A stretch of 64,000 nt of DNA from Streptomyces sp. NBC_01235. Its GTDB lineage: Bacteria; Actinomycetota; Actinomycetes; Streptomycetales; Streptomycetaceae. A program made the translations under genes and the position numbers. The notes beneath the pieces were generated by a model that worked only from the letters and a program-made list of their open reading frames with translations, did no database searches and was not told the origin of the DNA. Shown piece by piece: positions 57,122 through 64,000 of this stretch (position 1 is its first letter; each line of letters opens with the position of its first letter). The DNA lies in the NCBI RefSeq assembly GCF_035989285.1, contig NZ_CP108513.1, forward strand, positions 7,812,001 to 7,876,000, in the 5' to 3' direction.

Positions 57122-58747
57122 ATGGGGTTCGCGCGTACGTGCTCGGTGGCGCTGGTGGGCGTCGAGGGCGTGGTCGTCGAGGTCCAGGCCGACCTCGAAC
57201 CGGGAGTCGCGGCCTTCACGCTGGTGGGGCTGCCGGACAAGAGCCTGAGCGAGAGCCGGGACCGGGTCCGGGCGGCCGTGGTGAACTCGGGCGGCGAGTG
57301 GCCGCAGAAGAAACTCACCGTAGGGCTCAGCCCGGCCTCGGTGCCGAAGGGCGGCAGCGGCTTCGATCTTGCCATCGCAAGCGCCGTGCTGGGCGCGGCC
57401 GAACGGATCGACCCGCGGGTCCTCGCCGACATCGTGATGATCGGGGAGCTGGGGCTGGACGGCAGGGTGCGCCCGGTCCGGGGCATCCTCCCCGCGGTGC
57501 TGGCCGCGGCCGATGCCGGATACGAACAGGTCGTCGTGCCGGAGTGCGCCGCCGCCGAGGCGTCGCTGGTCCCGGGTGTCTCCGTGCTCGGGGTGCGCAG
57601 CCTGCGGCAGCTGATCGCCGTCCTCGCGGACGAACCCGTCCCCGAGGAGGAGCCGGACGAGGTGGGCCGCCCCGACCCGCTCCTGGCCGGCCTGCGGATG
57701 CCCGGCACCGGCGCGGCCACCGGGATGCACAGCATGGGTGCCGCCCAGCAGGACCACGGGCACGACCTCGCGGACGTGGTCGGGCAACGCTCGGCGCGGA
57801 CCGCGGTGGAGGTGGCCGCGGCGGGCGGACACCACCTGTTCCTCGAGGGACCGCCCGGGGCGGGCAAGACGATGCTCGCGGAGCGGCTGCCGGCCGTTCT
57901 GCCCCGGCTGAGCAGGGCGGAGTCGCTGGAGGTCACGGCGGTGCACTCGGTGGCCGGTCTGCTGCCGCCGGGCAAGCCCCTGATCGACGTGCCCCCGTAC
58001 TGCGCCCCGCACCACTCGGCCACCATGCAGTCGCTGGTCGGGGGCGGGGCTGGGTTCGCCCGCCCCGGTGCCGTTTCGCTGGCCCATCGGGGAGTGCTCT
58101 TCCTCGACGAGACCCCCGAATTCGGCGGCCAGGCCCTCGACGCCCTGCGGCAGCCGCTGGAAGCGGGGCACGTGGTGATCGCGCGCAGTGCGGGAGTGGT
58201 GCGCTTCCCGGCACGGTTCCTGATGGTGCTGGCGGCCAACCCGTGCCCCTGCGGCCGGTTCACGCAGCGGGACACCGCCTGCGAGTGCCCGCCTTCGGCG
58301 ATCCGCCGCTACCAGGCGCGGCTCTCCGGCCCTCTGCTCGACCGGGTCGACCTGCGCGTGGAGGTCGACCCGGTCAGCCGGGCCGAGCTGGCGCACCGCG
58401 GTCCCGGAGGTGAGTCCACGGCGACCGTCGCCGACCGGGTCCGGGCCGCCCGGGAGCGCGCGGCGGCCCGGCTGGCGGGCACCGCGTGGCGGACCAACAG
58501 CGAGATCCCCGGCCGTGAGCTGCGCAACCGCTGGCATGCCGCGATCGGTGCCATGGACGAGGCCGAGCGGAACCTGGAGCGCGGGGTGCTGACCGCCCGG
58601 GGGCTCGATCGTGTGCTGCGCGTCGCCTGGACCGTCGCCGACCTGGTCGGCCACGACCGGCCCGACGCCATGGACGTGGCCCTCGCCCTGCAACTGCGCA
58701 CGGGGGTGCCGCGCGGGGTGCCGATGGCTCTCGGGGCCCTGACGTGA
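57122..58747 (+). CDS. yifB: YifB-like magnesium-chelatase-type AAA+ ATPase (ComM-like)
   Basis: A 541-residue protein: an N-terminal Lon-protease-like ChlI domain (VALVGVEGVVVEVQADLEPG...GLPDKSLSESRDRV), Walker A FLEGPPGAGKTMLAERL, Walker B RGVLFLDETPEF, a cysteine cluster NPCPCGRF...CECPPSAIRRYQARLSGPLLDRVD and the C-terminal Mg-chelatase domain. ComM, the Gram-negative relative, is a branch-migration helicase in transformation. GTGA overlap with dprA. Confidence 0.94.
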   Translation: MGFARTCSVALVGVEGVVVEVQADLEPGVAAFTLVGLPDKSLSESRDRVRAAVVNSGGEWPQKKLTVGLSPASVPKGGSGFDLAIASAVLGAAERIDPRVLADIVMIGELGLDGRVRPVRGILPAVLAAADAGYEQVVVPECAAAEASLVPGVSVLGVRSLRQLIAVLADEPVPEEEPDEVGRPDPLLAGLRMPGTGAATGMHSMGAAQQDHGHDLADVVGQRSARTAVEVAAAGGHHLFLEGPPGAGKTMLAERLPAVLPRLSRAESLEVTAVHSVAGLLPPGKPLIDVPPYCAPHHSATMQSLVGGGAGFARPGAVSLAHRGVLFLDETPEFGGQALDALRQPLEAGHVVIARSAGVVRFPARFLMVLAANPCPCGRFTQRDTACECPPSAIRRYQARLSGPLLDRVDLRVEVDPVSRAELAHRGPGGESTATVADRVRAARERAAARLAGTAWRTNSEIPGRELRNRWHAAIGAMDEAERNLERGVLTARGLDRVLRVAWTVADLVGHDRPDAMDVALALQLRTGVPRGVPMALGALT

Positions 58748-59904
58748 ACGGCGGCGGCGCCCGGGCCGACGAGCGGCTCGCCCGTGCCTTTCTCGGGCGG
58801 GTCGTCGAGCCCGGCGACGAGGTGGGCGGCCAGTGGGTGCGGGAGCGGGGCGTGCTGGAGGTGGTGCGGCGGTTGCGGGGCGACGGGGAGCCGTTGCCCG
58901 GGGTGACCGCGAAGCGGTGGGCCGGGCTGCGGGCGCGGGCCGGCCGGGCCGAGCCGGAGCTGGATCTGGCCGTCGCGCGGGAGGCCGGGGTGCGTTTCGT
59001 GTGCCCCGGAGACGCCGAGTGGCCGGGCACGTTGGACGAGCTCGGGGACGCCCGGCCGCTGGGGCTCTGGGTGCGGGGACGGCCCAGTCTGCGGATGTGG
59101 GCGCTGCGGTCGGTCGCCGTCGTCGGCGCCCGCGCCTGCACCGAGTACGGCGCCCACATGGCCGCCACCCTCGCCTGCGGCCTCGCCGAACGAGGGTGGG
59201 TGGTCGTGTCCGGCGGGGCCTACGGAATCGACGGGGCCGCCCACCGGGGTGCCCTCGGCGCCGGCGGCGCCACCGTCGCCGTCCTCGCCTGCGGGGTCGA
59301 CCGGCCCTACCCGCGCGGCCACACCGAGTTGATCAACAGGATCGGGGAACAGGGGCTGGTGGTCGGGGAGTTGCCGCCCGGCGACCATCCGACGCCCAGC
59401 AGGTTCATCCTGCGCAACCGGGTGATCGCCGCCCTCACCCGGGGCACGGTCGTCGTGGAGGCGGCGTACCGCAGCGGCTCGCTGGTCACCGCGCGGGCGG
59501 CGCAGCGGCTGGGCCGGCACACGATGGGCGTGCCGGGGCCGGCCACGAGCGGTCTGTCGGCCGGTGTGCACGAGCTGCTGCGCGGGGAGGCCGTGCTGGT
59601 CACCGATGCCGCGGAGGTCGTCGAACTGGTCGGCGACATGGGCGAGCTGGCCCCGGACCGGCGTGGGCCGGTGCTGCCGCGCGACCTGCTGGAGCCGGGC
59701 GCCCGGCGTGTCCTGGCCGCGCTCCCCGCCCGCAGACCCGCGGCGGTCGAGGAGCTCGCCCGGGAGGCCCGCACCACGCCGGACGACGTGATCGCGAGAC
59801 TGTACGAACTCAAAGCGCTCGGTTACGTCGAACGACACGGCGACGGCTGGAAGTTGACACGCCAGGCGATGGTTTCCGTTCGAGGGGGTCGGGGCCCGTG
59901 TTGA
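58744..59904 (+). CDS. dprA: DNA-processing protein DprA
   Basis: DprA loads RecA on incoming single-stranded DNA in competent bacteria. The 386-residue protein has the Rossmann core VAVVGARACTEYGAHMAATLACGLAERG, SGGAYGIDGAAHRGALGAGG, VLACGVDRPYPRGHTELI and SRFILRNRVIAALTRGTVVVEA, and a C-terminal winged helix (PAAVEELAREARTTPDDVIARLYELKALGYV). The GTG at 58744 overlaps the yifB stop. Streptomyces are not known to be naturally competent, so its role may be in conjugation or repair. Confidence 0.95.
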   Translation: MNGGGARADERLARAFLGRVVEPGDEVGGQWVRERGVLEVVRRLRGDGEPLPGVTAKRWAGLRARAGRAEPELDLAVAREAGVRFVCPGDAEWPGTLDELGDARPLGLWVRGRPSLRMWALRSVAVVGARACTEYGAHMAATLACGLAERGWVVVSGGAYGIDGAAHRGALGAGGATVAVLACGVDRPYPRGHTELINRIGEQGLVVGELPPGDHPTPSRFILRNRVIAALTRGTVVVEAAYRSGSLVTARAAQRLGRHTMGVPGPATSGLSAGVHELLRGEAVLVTDAAEVVELVGDMGELAPDRRGPVLPRDLLEPGARRVLAALPARRPAAVEELAREARTTPDDVIARLYELKALGYVERHGDGWKLTRQAMVSVRGGRGPC

Positions 59905-60167
59905 CCCAGGGGGTTCGGCCGTCCGGGGGAACGCCGAAAGCCTTGGGAATTCCGGCAGTTGACCCATCCCGGTGATCACGCACAGCGACTGCGTGACCCT
60001 GGAGTGCGTTCAGCGGAACGTATCTGCGTACCGGCCCGACCGCTCCCTTCGCGCACCGCGACACCCCAGTCACGCTACGCTCACGGGGATTCCGGCACAG
60101 ACCGGTACCTCTGCACCACGCGGTACCCACCTCACGCACTTCACGGCAGAACGGCACAAGGCGACGA

Positions 60168-61010
60168 ATGCCCCAGCACACCTCCGGGTCCGACCGGGCG
60201 GCGATCCCCCCAGCCGCCCGCGACGGTGGCAGCGTGCGGCCGCCCGCTCCCTCGACGCTCGACGAGCTGTGGCGGTCGTACAAGGCGACGGGGGACGAGC
60301 GGCTGCGTGAGCAGCTGATCCTGCACTACTCGCCGCTGGTGAAGTACGTGGCGGGACGGGTGAGCGTCGGTCTGCCGCCGAACGTGGAGCAGGCCGACTT
60401 CGTGTCCTCCGGGGTCTTCGGGCTGATCGACGCGATCGAGAAGTTCGACATCGACCGGGAGATCAAGTTCGAGACGTACGCGATCACCCGGATCCGGGGC
60501 GCGATGATCGACGAGCTGCGGGCACTGGACTGGATTCCGCGGTCGGTACGGCAGAAGGCGCGCAACGTCGAGCGGGCCTACGCCACGCTGGAGGCGCGGC
60601 TGCGGCGGACTCCGTCGGAGTGCGAGGTGGCCGCCGAGCTGGGCATCGCTGTGGACGAACTGCACGCCGTGTTCAGTCAGTTGTCGCTGGCCAACGTGGT
60701 GGCGCTGGAGGAGCTGCTGCACGTCGGGGGTGAGGGCGGCGACCGGCTGAGTCTGATGGACACGCTGGAGGACACCGCCGCCGACAACCCCGTGGAGGTG
60801 GCGGAGGACCGGGAGCTCAGGCGGTTCCTGGCACGGGCCATCAACACGCTGCCCGACCGGGAGAAGACGGTCGTCACGCTGTACTACTACGAGGGGCTGA
60901 CGCTCGCCGAGATCGGGAACGTGCTGGGCGTGACCGAGAGCAGGGTCAGTCAGATCCACACCAAGTCGGTGCTCCAGCTGCGCGCGAAACTGGCGAGCTT
61001 CGGTCGCTGA
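60168..61010 (+). CDS. whiG: RNA polymerase sigma factor WhiG
   Basis: WhiG is the sporulation sigma factor that starts septation in aerial hyphae; it belongs to the FliA group. The 280-residue protein has region 2 ([38 protein letters not shown]... [32 protein letters not shown]), region 3 and region 4.2 ([25 protein letters not shown]). ATG 60168. The 263 bases after dprA hold its promoter; I see no sigma-WhiG consensus there. In S. coelicolor, from memory, about 16 genes separate dprA and whiG; here they are adjacent. Confidence 0.97.
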   Translation: MPQHTSGSDRAAIPPAARDGGSVRPPAPSTLDELWRSYKATGDERLREQLILHYSPLVKYVAGRVSVGLPPNVEQADFVSSGVFGLIDAIEKFDIDREIKFETYAITRIRGAMIDELRALDWIPRSVRQKARNVERAYATLEARLRRTPSECEVAAELGIAVDELHAVFSQLSLANVVALEELLHVGGEGGDRLSLMDTLEDTAADNPVEVAEDRELRRFLARAINTLPDREKTVVTLYYYEGLTLAEIGNVLGVTESRVSQIHTKSVLQLRAKLASFGR

Positions 61011-61114
61011 CCCGTCCGGATGCCGGGACGGATCCGGGCCGGATGCCGGTCGGATGCCGGAAGTGCGGGCGGAGTCACTCCCGCTGGGGGTGGCGCGTCC
61101 GTAGAGTGGTTGAC

Positions 61115-61696
61115 GTGCCAAGGATTCGAGCGGCCTCCGTGGCCGAGCACCGGTCGATGCAGCGTGCCGCCCTGCTGGACGCGGCACGTTCCCTGTTGTC
61201 CGAGGGCGGGACGGAGGCGCTGACCTTCCCGGCCCTCGCCGAGCGGACGGGCCTCGCGCGCTCGTCCGTGTACGAGTACTTCCGGTCCCGGGCCGCCGTG
61301 GTCGAGGAGCTGTGCGAGGTCGACTTCCCCGTGTGGGCGGCGGAGGTCGAGACGGCCATGGCCGCGGTCGACGGGGCGGAGGCCAAGGTCGAGGCGTATG
61401 TGCGGCGACAGCTCGCGCTGGTGGGGGACCGCCGGCACCGGGCCGTCGTGGCGATCTCGGCGAGTGAGCTGGACGCCGGGGCCCGCGAGAAGATCCGGGC
61501 GGCGCACGGCGGGCTCGTGGCGATGATCGGGGAGGCGCTGGCGGAGCTGGGCCATACGGAGCCCCGGCTGGCGGCGATGCTGTTGCAGGGTGTCGTGGAC
61601 GCGGCGGTACGGCGCATCGAGCTGGGGGCCGCGGAGGATCCCTCGGCGATCACGGACGCGGCGGTCTCCCTGGTGCTGCGGGGCGTTCTGGGCTGA
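61115..61696 (+). CDS. TetR-family transcriptional regulator
   Basis: A 193-residue repressor-type protein. The helix-turn-helix reads ALLDAARSLLSEGGTEALTF PALAERTGLARSSVYEYFRSRAAVVEEL (residues about 18-65), and the C-terminal ligand domain is Ala/Val-rich and unspecific. GTG 61115 is taken as start. It is 104 bases after whiG on the same strand and converges with the M23 peptidase gene, leaving a single base between stops. Target unknown. Confidence 0.88.
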   Translation: MPRIRAASVAEHRSMQRAALLDAARSLLSEGGTEALTFPALAERTGLARSSVYEYFRSRAAVVEELCEVDFPVWAAEVETAMAAVDGAEAKVEAYVRRQLALVGDRRHRAVVAISASELDAGAREKIRAAHGGLVAMIGEALAELGHTEPRLAAMLLQGVVDAAVRRIELGAAEDPSAITDAAVSLVLRGVLG

Positions 61697-61697
61697 A

Positions 61698-62294
61698 CTA
61701 CGGCAGGGGCACGCCGAGCACCGGCAGGAGCCGGGACGGCCCCCTGCGCAGCAGCCACGGGGGCAGCAGGGACAGCGGGTCCAGGTAGGCCTCGCCCCTC
61801 AGCAGGCCCCAGTGCACACACGTCACCGCGCAGTGCGATCCCCTCGGTTCCACCGTGCCGATCACCTGGCCCGGGGAAACCTCGTCGCCCTTCCTCACCG
61901 ACACCCGTACCGGCTCATAGGTCGTCCGCAGGGGTGGCTCACCCGTGTCCCTCAGCTCCACCGCGACGACGCCCCTGCCCGCCACCCGCCCCGCGAAGGA
62001 CACGCGGCCGGGTGCCACCGCCCGGACCGGCGCGCCCGGCGGGGCCGCCAGATCGACGCCGCGGTGGCCGCGGGCGTACGGCGTGGCCGGGGGCTCCCAG
62101 CCGCGTACCACCGCCGGGTGCGTGCCCACCGGCCAGCCCCGGCCGATCGCCGGGACGGGAGCCGGAGGGGGCGCGAGGGCTCGCGGTGGGGCCTGCGGGT
62201 TCGCCCACGCCACGGACGCCACCATCGTGATCAACAGGAACAGCACCAGGCCGCCGAGGCATCGCTTCGCGTACATGGGAGAACCGTTCCGCAT
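61698..62294 (-). CDS. Secreted M23 (LytM-type) peptidase domain protein
   Basis: A 198-residue exported protein: signal peptide [25 protein letters not shown] then a cut near SVAWA, a proline-rich spacer, and an M23 barrel with [33 protein letters not shown] and [19 protein letters not shown]. The metal ligands H...D and the final H of HxH are only partly kept (CVHWG has one His), as I recall for this Streptomyces subgroup, so it may bind rather than cut cell wall. Start 62294 is uncertain; 62276 is the alternative. It is divergent from rpsB. Confidence 0.83.
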   Translation of the reverse strand: MRNGSPMYAKRCLGGLVLFLLITMVASVAWANPQAPPRALAPPPAPVPAIGRGWPVGTHPAVVRGWEPPATPYARGHRGVDLAAPPGAPVRAVAPGRVSFAGRVAGRGVVAVELRDTGEPPLRTTYEPVRVSVRKGDEVSPGQVIGTVEPRGSHCAVTCVHWGLLRGEAYLDPLSLLPPWLLRRGPSRLLPVLGVPLP

Positions 62295-62372
62295 CCCGCC
62301 GGTCCCGACCCGGGCCTGTGGACTACTCACCGGTTGTGGACAGCGGCGTCACCCGGCGCCTCGCGGGTCCCG

Positions 62373-62378
62373 TACACT
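62373..62378 (+). promoter_or_regulatory. Candidate -10 box of the rpsB promoter
   Basis: TACACT with a possible -35 TCACCC 18 bases upstream, about 180 bases before the rpsB ATG. A long leader would follow. It rests on hexamer likeness only. Confidence 0.35.
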
Positions 62379-62557
62379 TCTTCTGGCGATCCGGGTCACC
62401 GGGTCGACTTCGCACGCCCCGGTATCGGGGGCCGGCCCACGGTCGGTTCTCCGGTATCCGCGCCCCTCGGTCCTTCGTGGCTCGGCGCACTGCGGGCGTC
62501 AGGCGCGGGAGCCGTCCGGCCCCCGCGGCACAACCGAGAAAAACAAGGAGAACGGCC

Positions 62558-63514
62558 ATGGCCGTCGTCACGATGCGGGAGCTGCTGGAAAGCGGCGTCC
62601 ACTTCGGTCACCAGACCCGTCGCTGGAACCCGAAGATGAAGCGCTTCATCTTCACCGAGCGCAACGGCATCTACATCATCGACCTGCTCCAGTCGCTGTC
62701 GTACATCGACCGCGCCTTCGAGTTCGTCAAGGAGACCGTCGCCCACGGCGGCACGGTCATGTTCGTCGGCACGAAGAAGCAGGCGCAGGAGGCCATCGCC
62801 GAGCAGGCCACCCGCGTCGGCATGCCCTACGTCAACCAGCGCTGGCTGGGCGGCATGCTCACCAACTTCTCGACCGTCTACAAGCGTCTGCAGCGCCTCA
62901 AGGAGCTCGAGCTCATCGACTTCGAGGACGTCGCCGCTTCGGGTCTGACCAAGAAGGAGCTCCTGGTCCTCTCGCGTGAGAAGGCCAAGCTCGAGAAGAC
63001 CCTCGGTGGTATCCGCGAGATGTCCAAGGTGCCCAGCGCCGTCTGGATCGTGGACACCAAGAAGGAGCACATCGCGGTCGGCGAGGCCCGGAAGCTCAAC
63101 ATCCCGGTCGTCGCCATCCTCGACACCAACTGCGACCCCGACGAGGTCGACTACAAGATCCCGGGCAACGACGACGCGATCCGCTCCGTCACCCTGCTCA
63201 CCCGCGTGATCGCCGACGCCGTCGCCGAGGGCCTCATCTCCCGTTCCCGTGTCGCCACCGGCGACAAGGGCGACAAGGCCGCCGGCGAGCCGCTGGCCGC
63301 GTGGGAGCGCGACCTGCTCGAGGGCGAGAAGAAGGCGGACTCCGACGAGGCCGCCGAGAAGCCGGCCGAGGCCGCTGCCGAGGCCCCGGCCGTCGAGGCC
63401 GAGGCTCCGGCCGTCGAGGCTGAGGCTCCGGCCGCCGAGGCCCCCGTCGCCGAGGCGCCCGCCGCCGAGGCCGCCCCCGTCGAGGCTCCGGCCGCCGAGG
63501 GCGAGCAGGCCTGA
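62558..63514 (+). CDS. rpsB: 30S ribosomal protein S2
   Basis: A small-subunit protein, 318 residues: [25 protein letters not shown] at the start, [25 protein letters not shown] and the conserved [22 protein letters not shown]. The last 70 residues are a low-complexity Ala/Glu/Pro extension built on repeats of AVEAEAP, which is encoded by 21-base repeats at about 63388-63429. AAGGAG lies nine bases before ATG 62558. First gene of rpsB-tsf. Confidence 0.97.
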   Translation: MAVVTMRELLESGVHFGHQTRRWNPKMKRFIFTERNGIYIIDLLQSLSYIDRAFEFVKETVAHGGTVMFVGTKKQAQEAIAEQATRVGMPYVNQRWLGGMLTNFSTVYKRLQRLKELELIDFEDVAASGLTKKELLVLSREKAKLEKTLGGIREMSKVPSAVWIVDTKKEHIAVGEARKLNIPVVAILDTNCDPDEVDYKIPGNDDAIRSVTLLTRVIADAVAEGLISRSRVATGDKGDKAAGEPLAAWERDLLEGEKKADSDEAAEKPAEAAAEAPAVEAEAPAVEAEAPAAEAPVAEAPAAEAAPVEAPAAEGEQA

Positions 63515-63536
63515 GTCAGGCCGTAGGCCGTGCGGT

Positions 63537-63577
63537 CGCCGTCGCGTCCGTACGGCCGTAGGGACGAAGTGACGGCG
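63537..63577 (+). terminator. Branched hairpin between rpsB and tsf
   Basis: Outer arms CGCCGTC / GACGGCG and inner arms CGTCC / GGACG, with the palindrome TACGGCCGTA in the loop. It is 22 bases after the rpsB stop and may set the rpsB:tsf ratio. Confidence 0.5.
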
Positions 63578-63669
63578 GGGGGCGTCGAATGCGCCGCCCG
63601 CCGTTCACCCACAGCCCCAGATCTTCGTAGATCTTCGAGACTTCGAACTCCGAGAGAGATTCACAGATC

Positions 63670-64000
63670 ATGGCGAACTACACCGCCGCCGACGTCAAGA
63701 AGCTCCGTGAGCTCACCGGCGCCGGCATGATGGACTGCAAGAAGGCGCTGGACGAGGCCGAGGGCAACGTCGAGAAGGCCGTCGAGGCGCTCCGTATCAA
63801 GGGCCAGAAGGGCGTCGCCAAGCGCGAGGGCCGCTCCGCCGAGAACGGCGCCGTGGTCTCCGTCATCGCCGACGACAACTCCTCCGGTGTCCTCGTCGAG
63901 CTGAAGTGCGAGACGGACTTCGTCGCCAAGGGTGACAAGTTCCAGGCCGTCGCCAGCGCGATCGCCGAGCACGTCGCCAAGACCTCCCCGGCCGACCTCG
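63670..64000 (+). CDS. tsf: Elongation factor Ts, N-terminal part (3' end outside window)
   Basis: EF-Ts exchanges nucleotide on EF-Tu. The visible 110 residues include the UBA-like start [33 protein letters not shown], then [16 protein letters not shown] and [15 protein letters not shown], whose TDFVA sequence inserts into EF-Tu. ATG 63670 follows GAGAGATTC. Confidence 0.97.
   Translation, partial: MANYTAADVKKLRELTGAGMMDCKKALDEAEGNVEKAVEALRIKGQKGVAKREGRSAENGAVVSVIADDNSSGVLVELKCETDFVAKGDKFQAVASAIAEHVAKTSPADL

Overview
The window is high-GC actinobacterial chromosome, almost certainly Streptomyces. Signs are the strong GC bias at third codon positions, many GTG starts and GTGA/ATGA stop-start overlaps, and marker genes known from that genus: nsdA, whiG, the sipW-sipX-sipY-sipZ signal peptidase cluster, the amtB-glnK-glnD nitrogen operon with a GlnR box, and an rnc gene equivalent to absB. 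Most gene order follows the conserved Streptomyces core between ddl and tsf. I see no tRNA, rRNA, CRISPR array, transposase, integrase or polyketide/peptide synthetase cluster.

Layout. 0-8 kb: end of ddl, a DUF3515 lipoprotein, a one-domain Lrp-type protein, the coupled thiL-thiD pair, an AfsR/SARP-type regulator transcribed with a FAD monooxygenase, and rpmB. 8-17 kb: a FakA/YloV-like kinase, then an Hsp90-like gene overlapping a 993-residue TPR-like gene, then recG. 17-25 kb: rsmD, coaD, a DivIVA-like coiled-coil protein with a Gln/Tyr-rich tail, yceD-rpmF-rnc, mutM, an HxlR regulator divergent from a flavodoxin-like reductase, a CAP-domain surface protein and acylphosphatase. 25-34 kb: a small coiled-coil gene, smc, the glucose permease gene glcP, an LLM oxidoreductase, ftsY. 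34-45 kb: a small primase/polymerase-fold protein, nsdA, amtB-glnK-glnD, ffh, an ftsH paralogue. 45-49 kb: a less conserved patch with a small hypothetical gene, a 15-bp tandem repeat, a methyltransferase, an archaeal/eukaryotic-type proS and an SprT-like protein. 49-56 kb: rpsP-khpA-rimM-trmD-rplS and the four signal peptidases, then a NUDIX gene. 56-64 kb: DUF2469, yraN, yifB, dprA, whiG, a TetR regulator, an M23 peptidase, rpsB and the start of tsf.

The core genes serve translation, protein targeting and export (ffh, ftsY, four Sip peptidases), chromosome organisation (smc), DNA uptake or recombination (dprA, yifB, yraN, recG), ammonium sensing and developmental control (whiG, nsdA, rnc). 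The parts that stand out are the Hsp90-like/TPR gene pair, flanked on one side by a cluster of near-identical palindromes; a Gly/Ser-rich insert of about 115 residues in the SMC hinge carrying a 47-bp repeat exactly 37 codons apart; a type-3 prolyl-tRNA synthetase; a 113-bp sipX/sipY overlap; and two tandem-repeat tracts, upstream of the AfsR-like gene and downstream of ftsH.

All family assignments come from reading the translated sequence. No database search was run, and statements about gene order in S. coelicolor are from memory.
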